From NCBI GenBank assembly GCA_018398805.1, contig JAGFBZ010001537.1, positions 186,001-250,000 on the forward strand: a stretch of DNA of 64,000 nucleotides, read 5' to 3'. The notes under the pieces were generated by a model. It had not been told where the DNA came from, searched no databases, and saw only the letters and a list, made by a program, of their open reading frames with translations. A program made the position numbers and the translations under genes. Origin of the DNA: Hirundichthys speculiger. Taxonomy: Eukaryota > Chordata > Actinopteri > Beloniformes > Exocoetidae. This document shows, piece by piece, positions 34,487-46,661 of this stretch (positions are counted from its first letter, which is position 1; each line of letters opens with the position of its first letter).

Positions 34487-34855
34487 GGCCGAAGGGCTAC
34501 ATCCGGTTGAGGGGCTACATCCGGCCGAGGGGCTACATCCGGCCGAGGGGCTACATCCGGTTGAGGGGCTACATCCGGTTGAGGGGCTACATCCGGTTGA
34601 GAGGCTACATCCGGTTGAGGGGCTACATCCAGCCGAGGGGCTACATCCGACCCTGGGGCTACATCCGGTTGAGGGGCTACATCCAGCCCAGGGGCTACAT
34701 CCTGCCCAGGGGCTACATCCGGTTGAGGGGCTACATCCAGCCGAGGGGCTACATCCAGCCCAGGGGCTACATCCGGCCCAGGGGCTACATCCAGCCCAGG
34801 GGCTACATCCGGTTGAGGTGCTACATCCGGTTGAGGGGCTACATCCGGCCGGCTG
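34487..34855. repeat. 18-bp minisatellite GGGGCTACATCCGGTTGA
   Basis: About 20 units, with the last four bases varying between TTGA, CCGA and CCCA. The six-codon unit gives an open frame that is not a gene. Confidence 0.95.
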
Positions 34856-34859
34856 GTCC

Positions 34860-37010
34860 TAAACAGACCAGGAACTCATGAGGACTGCAGTTCCTCAGCC
34901 GGCCACTGGGGGCTCCTTCTAACACACCTGTCAAACGTCTGTCCTGACGTCACTTCTGAGCTACCTGGACAGGTGCACAGGTAGACTCCAGGTGGTACTC
35001 AAGCTCCGCCTCCTTCAGGTGTCCTTTCAGCACCACAGGTAGCCTCTGATGTCAGAAAACATCTGGGAGTTTGTGAGAATCACGATATTAAGACACAATT
35101 CTGCCAAAATCACAATTTTACAAGAAAAACCGTGAACTTTTGTCAAAAAGTCACAATTCTGTAAATTTTTCGTGATTTACGACAAAACGTGTGAAAGTTG
35201 ATTTCAGCTTCAACTTGAGAACTTGCTTGGTTCTGGACATGGTTCTGGACATTAAGACCAAACAGCCCCACTTTGGTCTCGTCTGTCCGGACGTCTGCTG
35301 GTTTGCTGCTTCGTCCTGGACTGGAAACCTTCCTAAACAAACTGGGCCAGTCTTCTGGTTTGCCTATAGATGTCAGGGTGAAGTCAAGGTCGTGTGTGTT
35401 AATCTGAGCTGAAACGAGTTAATGAGTACGTTAGCAGCTCCTTTGTGAGGTGTGTGTGTTCAGGTCGACCGATGGGTGACTCAGCTGCAGGAATGTAACA
35501 CACACCTCCACAACCGCTGAGCACTGATGAAGGGCTCCAGACGTCCTCTGTGATGGAGATGTGATCGGACAGCGGACGAAATCACCGCAGGGACACAATA
35601 AGAGACCATGACTCTGCAAAAAATCACGCTAGCAGCACCACAGAACTAAAAGAAAGTCAGCAGAAAGGCTTCCAAACTGGAAATGAACTGGTGGAGTGTC
35701 GGGAAATGACCAGCATGTCAGCACGCCCAACCCACATACTCGTGTGGAACATAAACAAACATTAGCATTACCCTTAGCTTATGCTAACCTCTGATGCTAA
35801 CTAGTGTCAAATTACATCAAATCTGATCACATCTGTCCAAACACCCTTGTTTCAAGAGTCGCTACTGAAACACGTGCCAGAGCTGAAACAACTCAGACAG
35901 CTAGCATGCTACTTACGGGACTAACCTGGTGCGTGGGCGCTGGACAAGCCGCTCATCCACCCAGACCACTAACTGACAGTTAAACACATGAGCTGAGAAA
36001 CACTACCATGAAAATACTGGTGTGGTACTGCTAAATAATACGGAAACACTAGCGTGTTAGTTGCTAAAACACTGTCACATTTAGCGCTGAAACATAAGCA
36101 CGTTTACTGATATAATGCAAGTAGACAAAATACTAAACTACCAATGTAAAACATGAAACACTCATCGGCTAAAAGCTTAAAAAAACATCCTGTTACATCC
36201 TAACATACTATATGCTAACAACATAGCATGTGATGATAAATGTTAGCACATTAAATGTTGAAATAATAGTAAGTTAATGCTACAATGCTAGTCCATTAAA
36301 ATGCTAGGGTGCTAAATGCTAGAATCCCATCATGTGTAATGTTAAAATACTGGTATGCCAAATGCTAAAATGCTAGCATTTTAAATGACACAAGATCAGT
36401 ACATAAAATGCTAAAAATGACAGCATGATGAGTTGTAAGCTACTTATACTGGTGTTAAACAAAAACGCTCATTTTTGTTCAGTGACATTTAGGTTAGAAA
36501 TCTACTCAACTGTTTGTGACCTGAACACGATTTTCTGGAGACTTTTAATCTTGAAACTGAAATTGTGAAATCTTATGAGGTGCCGTTCAATCGTCGCACT
36601 TAAAATCTTCTTTTGTTGCGTTTTGTTTTTAAACATGCAGACGTAGCGCTCATCTCCGGCTCACGAACACGAGGCCAAGGTTCACCTTCTTCACTGCAGA
36701 ACAACCCCAGTGACCTCTAGCTCCCCCTACTGACCTCCTGGACACCTGCATCTCCAACACATTCACTTGAAACAAAACTTAAACAAAGACACACAGACTC
36801 AATATCTGCTGTTGAATGAAGAGTGAATATGAAAACGTGAAAACGGGAAATGAGAGACTTGAGAAACAGGAAGTAGTTAGAGGTTACGCTGGTGTAGATT
36901 CTCAGATCGGGCTCCTTCTGAAGACTGGTGGCGTTTGAGGACCATTATCTGCTGTAAGATGAAGGAGAGGGAGGTCAGGGTGACGTTTGAAGCACTCCTG
37001 GATGCAGTGA
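34860..37010. other. intergenic or intronic DNA; degenerate ATGCTAAAATGCTAGCAT repeat at about 36060-36430
   Basis: Mostly unique AT-rich DNA. From about 35760, and most clearly at 36060-36430, TGCTAAAATGCTAG, GCTAACA and GCTAAATGCTA phrases recur irregularly, suggesting an old, decayed tandem array. No exon recognised. Confidence 0.45.
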
Positions 37011-37014
37011 CCGT

Positions 37015-37235
37015 TGATTGCGATATTTCCGACCGTACCTGAACGCCTCACGCCTCTCATCGTCTGCCCGCGCGCTCCGACGCGCGGCTCCTCAGTCCGC
37101 TGTTGGGTTCCAGACTGTCCGGGTCTCCAGGTCGCTCCGCTGAGACCCGCGTCCGTGTGGCCGCTCAGGACGCCTCCAGCCCGGTTCCGATGACAGTTTG
37201 AGCCGCCGAACCGCCGCCATGTCTCCGAGTTGTGA
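37015..37235. promoter_or_regulatory. small CpG island, possible promoter
   Basis: A short island dense in CG (GCCCGCGCGCTCCGACGCGC and around) in otherwise CpG-poor DNA. It ends at CCGCCGCCATG (37219), a good initiation context that also forms GACATGGCGGC on the minus strand. A donor-like T|GTGAGT follows at 37231/37232, and a minus-strand CAG|GTACGG donor lies near 37038. No protein family is recognisable from either strand. Confidence 0.35.
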
Positions 37236-37439
37236 GTTACACTTTTAAAACCAGTCACGCGCAGGGTTTAACTTTTCTATTTTATTATTTGATGAACTGC
37301 TGTCGTCACAGATTAATCTGGTTGTTAAGTCAGGGTTAGAATTTAGTGAAATAATAAAACTAACAGAATATCGTTTAACAATAATTATGGAGAATCTCTG
37401 AGTGGACGTCATCATAGCTGTTCAGTTAACTGGATTTAG

Positions 37440-38365
37440 AGGTCAGTTATTCCAGCTGTGTTTTCTGAGTCTGTGAGTCTGACCTCTGTTTAAGTCTGGC
37501 TTAAGTCTGGCTATGGTGTGATTAATCTTTGGCTAAGGTTTTTTTTTTTTTTTTTTTTAAAGTCCAGCTCAGTTCTGGTTTAATTACGACTCATGACTGG
37601 TTCACAAATATTTTACATCTGTCTCACTAATTATTGAAGTCAGGCTCAAGTCTGATTTAGATGTGGTTTAAGTCTGGCTCAGGGTGTGATTAATCTTTGG
37701 CTAAGGTTTTTTTTTTTTTTAAAGTCTAGCTCAGTTCTGGTTTAATTCTGACTCATCACCGGTTCACAACTATTTCATATCTGTCTCACTAATTATTGAA
37801 GTCAGGCTCAAGTCTGATTTAGATGTGGTTTAAGTCTGTGTCAGGGTGTGGCTTCAGATCTGTTTCAGGTTTTGTTTAAGTCTAGGTCAGGATTGGCCTA
37901 AGCCCGACTCAGATCAGACTCAGAGTCAGACTGAAGTCTGGCTCATATTTGGTATAGGTTAGTTTAAGTCTGGTTCAAGTTGGTTTAAGTCTGGTTTAAG
38001 TCTGGCTCAGGGTGTGATTAATCTTTGGCTAAGGTTTTTTTCTTTTTAAAGTCTAGCTCAGTTCTGGTTCAGTTCTGGTTTAATTCCGACTCACCACTGG
38101 TTCACAACTATTTCATATCTGTCTCACTAATTATTGAAGTCAGGCTCAAGTCTGATTTAGATGTGGTTTAAGTCTGGCTCAGGGTGTGGCTTCAGATCTG
38201 TTTCAGGTTTGGTTTAAGTCTAGGTCAGGATTGGCCAAAGCCCGACTCAGATCAGGCTCAGAGTCAGACTGAAGTCTGGCTCATGTTTGGTATAGGTTAG
38301 TTTAAGTCTGGTTCAGGGTGGTTTAAGTCTGGTTTAAGTCCAACTCAGAGGTCTGACGTTCATCA
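37440..38365. repeat. complex tandem repeat with TTTAAGTCTGGCTCAGGGTG blocks
   Basis: Three diverged copies of a block containing GTGATTAATCTTTGGCTAAG, a poly(T) run, AAAGTCTAGCTCAGTTCTGG and GTCTCACTAATTATTGAAG lie at about 37500-37650, 37670-37850 and 37990-38200. Short GTCTGGTTTAAGTCTGGCTC units link them. Confidence 0.85.
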
Positions 38366-38399
38366 TAGGTGTTTCTGCAGAGAACATCAGTGAGTCTTT

Positions 38400-38525
38400 A
38401 TCAATCAATCAATCAAACTTTATTTATATCGCACTTTTAGTTCAATTAAAATGCAGCACAAAGTGCTTCACAATGTAAAAACAGAGTCACTCCCACCAAC
38501 CCCCCCCCCCCCCCCCCCCCCATCA
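38400..38525 (+). mobile_element. teleost dispersed repeat (TCAATCAATCAAACTTTATT type) with poly(C)
   Basis: TCAATCAATCAAACTTTATT, TATATCGCACTTTTAG and GCAGCACAAAGTGCTTCACA appear in the order typical of a very common fish interspersed repeat, followed by 22 C residues at 38500-38521. Class not assigned. Confidence 0.6.
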
Positions 38526-39059
38526 ATGATAAAAATGCGTAAACAAATAAACAAATGAATGGCTTAAAAAGAGCTGGAGAACAGACCGAACAGTCACAGC
38601 GACAAACGTGAAGTTTGAGTTCGATGAAGCTCCAGATGAACTCTGAGCTGCAGTTCCAGAGGCGGTGCGTTTGAGGCTGCAGGAAATGTCACTGATTAAC
38701 CAAAACGTCTGCCAGGTGACAAAAGTGTTGTGTTGGGTGGAGTCATCTCATGTCCGAGACACTTTAACTGGGTAGATGAATGAAAGGCCTGCAAATCATC
38801 TTATCGACTCACCGGGATCAGCTGATCCTGAAGGACTTAGTTTCCTTCTGCTTGGGCTTTTAGCCCTGGACTGTCTTCACAAGACCAAATGAGTAATAAA
38901 ACAAATATTTTTCCTTATTTACAAAAATTAAGAGGAAAATCAAGTGTAATTAAAAGAAATAATGAAATGCCTGGCTCTTATAGCAACGATAATGATGTGT
39001 GAGCAATAAAAATCAGCTGAATAAACTAAAGTGTCTTGGGTTTCAGCTGTTTCAGAGCA

Positions 39060-39125
39060 GCGGTGTCACCAGTGGAGTTCCTCAGGGTTCTATGTTTGGA
39101 CTGCTTTTGTTTCAGAGGACCTGGT
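39060..39125 (+). mobile_element. LINE reverse-transcriptase fragment
   Basis: GGAGTTCCTCAGGGTTCTAT followed by GTTTGGACTGCTTTTG reads GVPQGSMFGLLLF, the conserved RT palm block. Only a few dozen codons are recognisable. Confidence 0.55.
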
Positions 39126-39364
39126 GCTGTTTTATCTCATCGTTTTCATCCATGTCTCATATCTAACTGCTCCTCTGCATTCAGAGCTCCATTCCTGAGA
39201 AAAGTAAACCTCTGCTGGCAGGTCATAAATCCACAAACACAGATTAGACTTTATCCCTCTGACAAAAGCTCTTATCTTTGAAATATGAACGATCATGCTC
39301 TTGAGGTCTTTAGTCATAACTCAGAAGTCACTGTGACTCTACGTTACATAAGTAGGTTTTTGTG

Positions 39365-39495
39365 AGTGTATCTGATGCCCTGTTGGATTAGTGGTTGTTG
39401 TCGACCCTGTAAGACGCCTTGGTTTGAATTCCTGATCCGTCAGGAGAAGCATCTGGCATAAACCCTGTGCCAGATTAATGATATGGATCACTCAA
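39365..39495 (+). mobile_element. tRNA-derived SINE fragment
   Basis: TTGGATTAGTGGTTGTTG resembles a tRNA A-box region, and GGTTTGAATTCC at 39421-39432 an RNA polymerase III B-box. GAGAAGCATCTGGCATAAAC with GTGCCAGATTAATG next follows, matching the conserved body of common fish SINEs (GAAGGGCATCCGGCGTAAA type). Degraded at both ends. Confidence 0.6.
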
Positions 39496-39599
39496 ATAAA
39501 ATGATGGTAAAAGTCAACAGTTTTTTGTACCAGGCTATAAATATTAATATTATTAAATATCACTTTTTAAAATGGATGTCAATGTAGACTCACTGTTGA

Positions 39600-41508
39600 A
39601 GCCAGCCTCTAGTGGTCTGTAGAGGAACTGCAGCCGCTAGTGGTCTGTAGAGGTACTGCAGCCTCTAGTGGTCTGTAGAGGAACTGCAGCCGCTAGTGGT
39701 CAATAGAGGAACTGCAGCCTCTAGTGGTCGGTAGAGGAACTGCAGCCTCTAGTGGTCAGTAGAGGAACTGCAGCCTCTAGTGGTCAATAGAGGAACTGCA
39801 GCCTCTAGTGGTCGGTAGAGGAACTGCAGCCTCTAGTGGTCAATAGAGGAACTGCAGCCTCTAGTGGTCTTTAGAGGAACTGCAGCTGCTAGTGGTCAAT
39901 AGAGGAACTGCAGCCTCTAGTGGTCAGTAGAGGAACTGCAGCCTCTAGTGGTCAATAGAGGAACTGCAGCCTCTAGTGGTCGGTAGAGGAACTGCAGCCT
40001 CTAGTGGTCAATAGAGGAACTGCAGCCTCTAGTGGTCTTTAGAGGAACTGCAGCTGCTAGTGGTCAATAGAGGAACTGCAGCCTCTAGTGGTCAATAGAG
40101 GAACTGCAGCCTCTAGTGGTCGGTAGAGGAATTGCAGCCTCTAGTGGTCAGTAGAGGAACTGCAGCCTCTAGTGGTCAATAGAGGAACTGCAGCCTCTAG
40201 TGGTCGGTAGAGGAACTGCAGCCTCTAGTGGTCGGTAGAGGAACTGCAGCCTTTAGTGGTCTTTAGAGAAACTGCAGCTGCTAGTGGTCAATAGAGGAAC
40301 TGCAGCCTCTAGTGGTTGGTAGAGGAACTGCAACCTCTAGTGGTTAATAGAGGAACCGCAGCCTCTAGTGGTCGGTAGAGGAACTGCAGCTGCTAGTGGT
40401 CAATAGAGGAACTGCAGCCTCTAGTGGTTGGTAGAGGAACTGCAGCCTCTAGTGGTCGGTAGAGGAACTGCAGCCTCTAGTGGTCTTTAGAGGAACTGCA
40501 GCTGCTAGTGGAAGGTAGAGGAACTGCAGCCTCTAGTGGTTGGTAGAAGAACTGCAGCCTCTAGTGGTCTTTAGAGAAACTGCAGCTGCTAGTGGTCAAT
40601 AGAGGAACTGCAGCTGCTAGTGGTCAATAGAGGAACTGCAGCCTCTAGTGGTCAATAGAGGAACTGCAGCCTCTAGTGGTCGGTAGAGGAATTGCAGCCT
40701 CTAGTGGTCAGTAGAGGAACTGCAGCCTCTAGTGGTCAATAGAGGAACTGCAGCCTCTAGTGGTTGGTAGAGGAACTGCAACCTCTAGTGGTTAATAGAG
40801 GAACCGCAGCCTCTAGTGGTCGGTAGAGGAACTGCAGCTGCTAGTGGTCAATAGAGGAACTGCAGCCTCTAGTGGTCGGTAGAGGAACTGCAGCCTCTAG
40901 TGGTCAGTAGAGGAACTGCAGCCTCTAGTGGTCAATAGAGGAACTGCAGCCTCTAGTGGAAGGTAGAGGAACTGCAGCCTCTAGTGGTTGGTAGAAGAAC
41001 TGCAGCCTCTAGTGGTCGGTAGAGGAACTGCAGCCTCTAGTGGTCAGTAGAGGAACTGCAGCCTCTAGTGGAAGGTAGAGGAACTGCAGCCTCTAGTGGT
41101 CAATAGAGGAACTGCAGCCTCTAGTGGAAGGTAGAGGAACTGCAGCCTCTAGTGGTTGGTAGAAGAACTGCAGCCTCTAGTGGTCGGTAGAGGAACTGCA
41201 GCCTCTAGTGGTCAGTAGAGGAACTGCAGCCTCTAGTGGTCAATAGAGGAACTGCAGCCTCTAGTGGAAGGTAGAGGAACTGCAGCCTCTAGTGGTTGGT
41301 AGAAGAACTGCAGCCTCTAGTGGTCGGTAGAGGAACTGCAGCCTCTAGTGGTTGGTAGAAGAACTGCAGCCTCTAGTGGTCAGTAGAGGAACTGCAGCCT
41401 CTAGTGGTCAATAGAGGAACTGCAGCCTCTAGTGGAAGGTAGAGGAACTGCAGCCTCTAGTGGTTGGTAGAAGAACTGCAGCCTCTAGTGGTCGGTAGAG
41501 GAACTGCC
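39600..41508 (+). repeat. 28-bp minisatellite family, locus 3
   Basis: About 68 units of the CCTCTAGTGG family. Local variants are CCGCTAGTGG, CTGCTAGTGG, GTCAATAG, GTCTTTAG and GGAAGGTAG. Blocks of several units recur in fixed order (GGAAGGTAG, GGTTGGTAGAAG, GGTCGGTAG, GGTCAGTAG, GGTCAATAG), showing recent block duplication at 40950-41500. Confidence 0.96.
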
Positions 41509-41514
41509 TGCTGT

Positions 41515-42828
41515 CGTTATATCATGAAGTGAAGATAACAAATGTGTTAAAAACGTATCAAACATTCATCTTCTTTAGTCGTTAGTCTTTAGTCGTTAGT
41601 TGTTAGTCGTTAGTCTTTAGTCTTTTCTTGGACCTTCAGTGATGCGTTCACTGTCACGCCTCCTCTGGTTTCTTTGAACTTCTCTCGTCAGGATGTTTTC
41701 TGTTTTTTCTTTCCATTGAATCAGCAAACAAACAGAAGAATAGAAACTGGTTAAAGTCCACTCTCTCTTTTCATGTCTTCACCCCAGCGTTTCCTTCCTC
41801 CTCCTCCTCCTCCTCCTCCTCCTCCTCTTCTTCATTCACTTTGCTCTGCTGGAAGAAAGTGAGACTGAAACTCTGCAGGAAGTGACATCAGAACATAAAC
41901 GAATGAAAGCGTCCCCCTCCTCTTCCTCGCCAACGGATTGATTTGAACTTCCTGTGTTTCTGTCTGAACTGTGCTGGGGAACTTCTCTCAACTCCAACTC
42001 TCGCTGCGCTGGCGAGAGCCTGAAGGCTGTGATGACATCACACAGGCCCCCGCGGCTGATTGGCTGCTTTTGTGAGCAGCTTTATTGAACGTGTGAATGA
42101 TTTGACAGAATCTCAGTGGGAAAAGTCAGACTCAGTCGAAGGACATGATGGACTCCCTGTTGGTGTCCTGTTCTGTCTCGCAGCGTTCAGGACGTTCAGC
42201 GGTCGCCATGGAAATCCTGTTTAATGTCCAATGTTAGTTATGGTTTTATTGATCATCAGCAGCTGTAATAAAACGGTGTCGATGGGAGAGAACGGGCACT
42301 CCTTCAGAGTTTATGATCTTCCTTCACTGTTCCTTCACACCCTCCTGGAGCCCCCAGATCTGGGGAACTCGTAGACCAGCTCCAGGCTGGTCTGGAAGGG
42401 CCTGGAAGGGCCTGGAAGGGCCTGGAAGGTTGCGACAGCAACATCAGAAATGAGGGCGGGTTGATATTGGATGGGAAGAATCCATGGAGGTGTCAATCAT
42501 CTGAATCAGTCAAGGGCTTCCTGAGATATGGCCTTGTACAAACAAGCAAGTCTTGACTAAATTTGGCGCCATAAGCGTCAGGTGCAGCCCCGGCAGGCGT
42601 TATCTGAACCAGAAGTGGTCCAGCGGTCGTTACCTGGGCCTAGCTTGGGTAAATAATATACGGGTCTTGTCCCAGTCATGGTCCACATCTGTCCTTGAGT
42701 TGGGGTGTTTGGACATCAACTACAGCCTGCTCTCGTACGAACTGTCTCCATTCCTGAGCAGCAGAACCTACATGCTGCTTTGTGTACCGGTTCACCTCCA
42801 ACCGGGACACGAGTAAAGGTTCATCTCC
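41515..42828. other. intergenic or intronic DNA; (CTC)n at about 41797-41828
   Basis: Contains GTTAGTCTTTAGTC repeats at about 41578-41625, a CCT trinucleotide run at 41797-41828, and four GGAAGGGCCT units at about 42393-42430. A short open stretch at 42553-42816 has no recognisable family or splice structure. Confidence 0.45.
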
Positions 42829-42829
42829 G

Positions 42830-45800
42830 TTCACCTCCTTTCAGCCTCCGTTCACCTCCGTCTAGCTTCCGTTTAGCCTCCATTCACCTCTGTTCACCTC
42901 CGTTCACCTCCTTTCAGCCTCCGTTCACATCCGTCCAGTCTCTAGCCTTCTTTCAGCCTCTGTTCAGCCTCCGTTCACCTCCAACCGGTACACGAGTGAA
43001 GGTTCATCTCCGTTCACCTCCTTTCAGCCTCCGTTCACATCCGTCCAGTCTCCAGCCTTCTTTCAGCCTCTGTTCAGCCTCCGTTCACCTCAGTCTAGCT
43101 TCCGTTCAGCCTCCGTTCACCTCTGTCTAGCTTCCGTTTAGCCTCGGTTCAGCCTCCTTTTAGCCTCCGTCCAGCCTCCTTTCAGCCTCCGTTCAGCCTC
43201 CGTTCAGCCTTCGCTCAGCCTCCGTTTAGCCTCTGTTTAGCCTTCTTTCAGCCTCTGTTTAGCCTCCGTTTACCTCAGTCCAGCCTCTGTTTAGCCTCCA
43301 TTCACCTCAGTCCAGCCTCCGTTCAGCCTCCGTTCAGCCTCCGTTCAGCCTCCTTTCAGCCTCTGTTCAGCCTCCTTTCAGCCTCTGTTCAGCCTGCGTT
43401 CAGCCTCTGTTCAGCCTCCATCCAGCCACCTTTCAGCCTCCATCCAGCCTCCTTTCAGCCTCCGTCCAGCCTCCTTTCAGCCTCCGTCCAGCCTCCTTTC
43501 AGCCTCCGTCCAGCCTCCTTTCAGCCTCCGTTCAGCCTCCGTTCAGCCTCCGTTCAGCCTCCTTTCAGCCTCTGTTCAGCCTCCTTTCAGCCTCTGTTCA
43601 GCCTGCGTTCAGCCTCTGTTCAGCCTCCTTTCAGCCTCTGTTCAGCCTGCGTTCAGCCTCTGTTCAGCCTCCATCCAGCCACCTTTCAGCCTCCATCCAG
43701 CCTCCTTTCAGCCTCCGTCCAGCCTCCTTTCAGCCTCCGTCCAGCCTCCTTTCAGCCTCCGTCCAGCCTCCTTTCAGCCTCCGTTCAGCCTCCGTTCAGC
43801 CTCCGTTCAGCCTCCTTTCAGCCTCTGTTCAGCCTCCTTTCAGCCTCTGTTCAGCCTGCGTTCAGCCTCTGTTCAGCCTCCATCCAGCCTCCTTTCAGCC
43901 TCCATCCAGCCTCCTTTCAGCCTCCGTCCAGCCTCCTTTCAACCTCCGTCCAGCCTCCTTTCAGCCTCCGTCCAGCCTCCTTTCAGCCTCTGTTCAGCCT
44001 CCTTTCAGCCTCTGTTCAGCCTCTTTCAGCCTCTTTCAGCCTCCGTTCAGCCTCCTTTCAGCCTCTGTTCAGCCTCCGTCCAGCCTCCTTTCAGCCTCCG
44101 TCCAGCCTCCTTTCAGCCTCCGTCCAGCCTCCTTTCAGCCTCTGTTCAGCCTGCTTTCAGCCTCTGTTCAGCCTCCGTCCAGCCTCCTTTCAGCCTCCGT
44201 CCAGCCTCCTTTCAGCCTCTGTTCAGCCTCCTTTCAGCCTCTGTTCAGCCTCTGTTTAGCCTCCATCCAGCCTCCTTTCAGCCTCCGTCCAGCCTCCTTT
44301 CAGCCTCCGTCCAGCCTCCTTTCAGCCTCCGTCCAGCCTCCTTTCAGCCTCTGTTCACCTCTGTTCAGCCTCCGTTCAGCCTCCGTTCACCTCAGTTTAG
44401 CCTCCGTCCAGCCTCCTTTCAGCCTCTGTTCAGCCTCCTTTCAGCCTCTGTTCAGCCTCCTTTCAGCCTCTGTTCAGCCTGCGTTCAGCCTCTGTTTAGC
44501 CTCCATCCAGCCTCCTTTCAGCCTCCGTCCAGCCTCCTTTCAGCCTCCGTCCAGCCTCCTTTCAGCCTCCGTCCAGCCTCCTTTCAGCCTCTGTTCAGCC
44601 TCCTTTCAGCCTCTGTTCAGCCTGCGTTCAGCCTCTGTTTAGCCTCCATCCAGCCTCCTTTCAGCCTCCGTCCAGCCTCCTTTCAGCCTCCGTCCAGCCT
44701 CCTTTCAGCCTCCGTCCAGCCTCCTTTCAGCCTCCGTCCAGCCTCCTTTCAGCCTCTGTTTACCTCTGTTCAGCCTCCGTTTAGCCTCTGTCCAGCCTCC
44801 TTTCAGCCTCTGTTCAGCCTCCTTTCAGCCTCCGTCCAGCCTCCTTTCAGCCTCCGTCCAGCCTCCTTTCAGCCTTCGTTCAGCCTCCGTCCATCTCTGT
44901 TCAGCCTCCGTCCAGCCTCCTTTCAGCCTCCCTTCAGCCTCTGTTCAGCCTCCATCCAGCCTCCTTTCAGCCTCCATCCAGCCTCCTTTCAGCCTCCGTC
45001 CAGCCTCCTTTCAGCCTCCTTTCAGCCTCCTTTCAGCCTCCGTTTACCTCAGTCCAGCCTCTGTTCAGCCTCCTTTCAGCCTCTGTTCAGCCTGCGTTCA
45101 GCCTCTGTTTAGCCTCCATCCAGCCTCCTTTCAGCCTCCGTCCAGCCTCCTTTCAGCCTCTGTTCACCTCCGTTTAGCCTCCATCCAGCCTCCTTTCAGC
45201 CTCTGTCCAGCCTCTGTTCAGCCTGCGTTCAGCCTCTGTTTAGCCTCCATCCAGCCTCCTTTCAGCCTCCGTCCAGCCTCCTTTCAGCCTCCGTCCAGCC
45301 TCCTTTCAGCCTCTGTTCACCTCCGTTTAGCCTCCATCCAGCCTCCTTTCAGCCTCCGTCCAGCCTCCTTTCAGCCTCCGTCCAGCCTCCTTTCAGCCTC
45401 TGTTCACCTCTGTTTAGCCTCCATCCAGCCTCCTTTCAGCCTCCATCCAGCCTCCTTTCAGCCTCCGTCCAGCCTCCTTTCAGCCTCTGTTCACCTCCGT
45501 TTAGCCTCCGTCCAGCCTCCTTTCAGCCTCCGTCCAGCCTCCTTTCAGCCTCTGTTCACCTCCTTTCAGCCTCTGTTCAGCCTGCGTTCAGCCTCCGTCC
45601 ATCTCTGTTCAGCCTCCGTCCAGCCTCCCTTCAGCCTCTGTTCACCTCCGTTCACCTCCGTTCAGCCTCCCTTCAGCCTCCTTTCAGCCTCCGTTCACCT
45701 CCGTTTAGCCTCCGTCCAGCCTCCCTTCAGCCTCTGTTCACCTCCGTTCACCTCCGTTCAGCCTCCCTTCAGCCTCTGTTCAGCCTCCATCCAGCCTCCT

Positions 45801-46285
45801 TTCAGCCTCCATCCAGCCTCCTTTCAGCCTCCGTCCAGCCTCCTTTCAGCCTCCGTCCAGCCTCCTTTCAGCCTCCGTCCAGCCTCCTTTCAGCCTCTGT
45901 TCAGCCTCCTTTCAGCCTCTGTTCAGCCTGCGTTCAGCCTCTGTTTAGCCTCCGTCCAGCCTCCTTTCAGCCTTCGTCCAGCCTCCTTTCAGCCTCTGTT
46001 CACCTCCGTTTAGCCTCCATCCAGCCTCCTTTCAGCCTCCGTCCAGCCTCCTTTCAGCCTCCGTCCAGCCTCCTTTCAGCCTCTGTTCACCTCTGTTTAG
46101 CCTCCATCCAGCCTCCTTTCAGCCTCCATCCAGCCTCCTTTCAGCCTCCGTCCAGCCTCCTTTCAGCCTCTGTTCACCTCCTTTCAGCCTCTGTTCAGCC
46201 TGCGTTCAGCCTCTGTTTAGCCTCCATCCAGCCTCCTTTCAGCCTCCGTCCAGCCTCCGTTCAGCCTTCGTTCACCTCCGTTCAG
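42830..46285. repeat. 11/22-bp minisatellite CAGCCTCCTTT (3.4 kb)
   Basis: About 310 units of CAGCCTCCNTY. Over most of the array units alternate (CAGCCTCCGTC, CAGCCTCCTTT), so the effective period is 22 bp. Longer recurring blocks of about 290 bp are visible near 43400-43690 and 43690-43880. Strong pyrimidine bias on the + strand. Confidence 0.96.
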
Positions 46286-46370
46286 GCTCCGTTCATCAGA
46301 CAACAGTCACTCAGGTAGAACTACAACGTGGTTCAGACTTTCAGATAACACTGATGAGGATGCAGGCTCA

Positions 46371-46420
46371 GGTGTCTCAGGTGTCTCAGGTGTCTCAGGT
46401 GTCTCAGGTGTCTCAGGTCA
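46371..46420. repeat. 10-bp repeat CAGGTGTCTC, five units
   Basis: Five perfect CAGGTGTCTC units in a row. Confidence 0.9.
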
Positions 46421-46660
46421 CTTCATAATCCCTGACTGGAACAGCTTCATCTTCTGTTTATCAGAGATTCTTCTCGAAATACAATAATTTCCTGGAAACT
46501 TGGACGCTACTATTTCATTAAAGTTAATTGTTTTTAACTATCTCATCTTTAACTGTTGATTCAGAGAGCAGAATATACAAAATTCTGCTAAATATAGATT
46601 TTTAAGTTTTAATTAAGACAAATTTTCACATAAATATCACAACTTTACAACTATTACAAC
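46421..46660. other. short unique AT-rich spacer
   Basis: No feature recognised between two arrays. Confidence 0.4.
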
Positions 46661-46661
46661 T

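Noticed and set aside
37038..37220. Minus-strand coding start MAAVRRLK at the CpG island
   Set aside because: The frame stops after 42 codons, before the donor-like site, and matches no family I know.
39375..39440. A functional tRNA gene
   Set aside because: Only box-like stretches are present, no cloverleaf can be drawn and a SINE body follows.
42553..42816. Possible exon with 87 open codons
   Set aside because: No splice-consistent ends, no recognisable motif, and it runs into a minisatellite.
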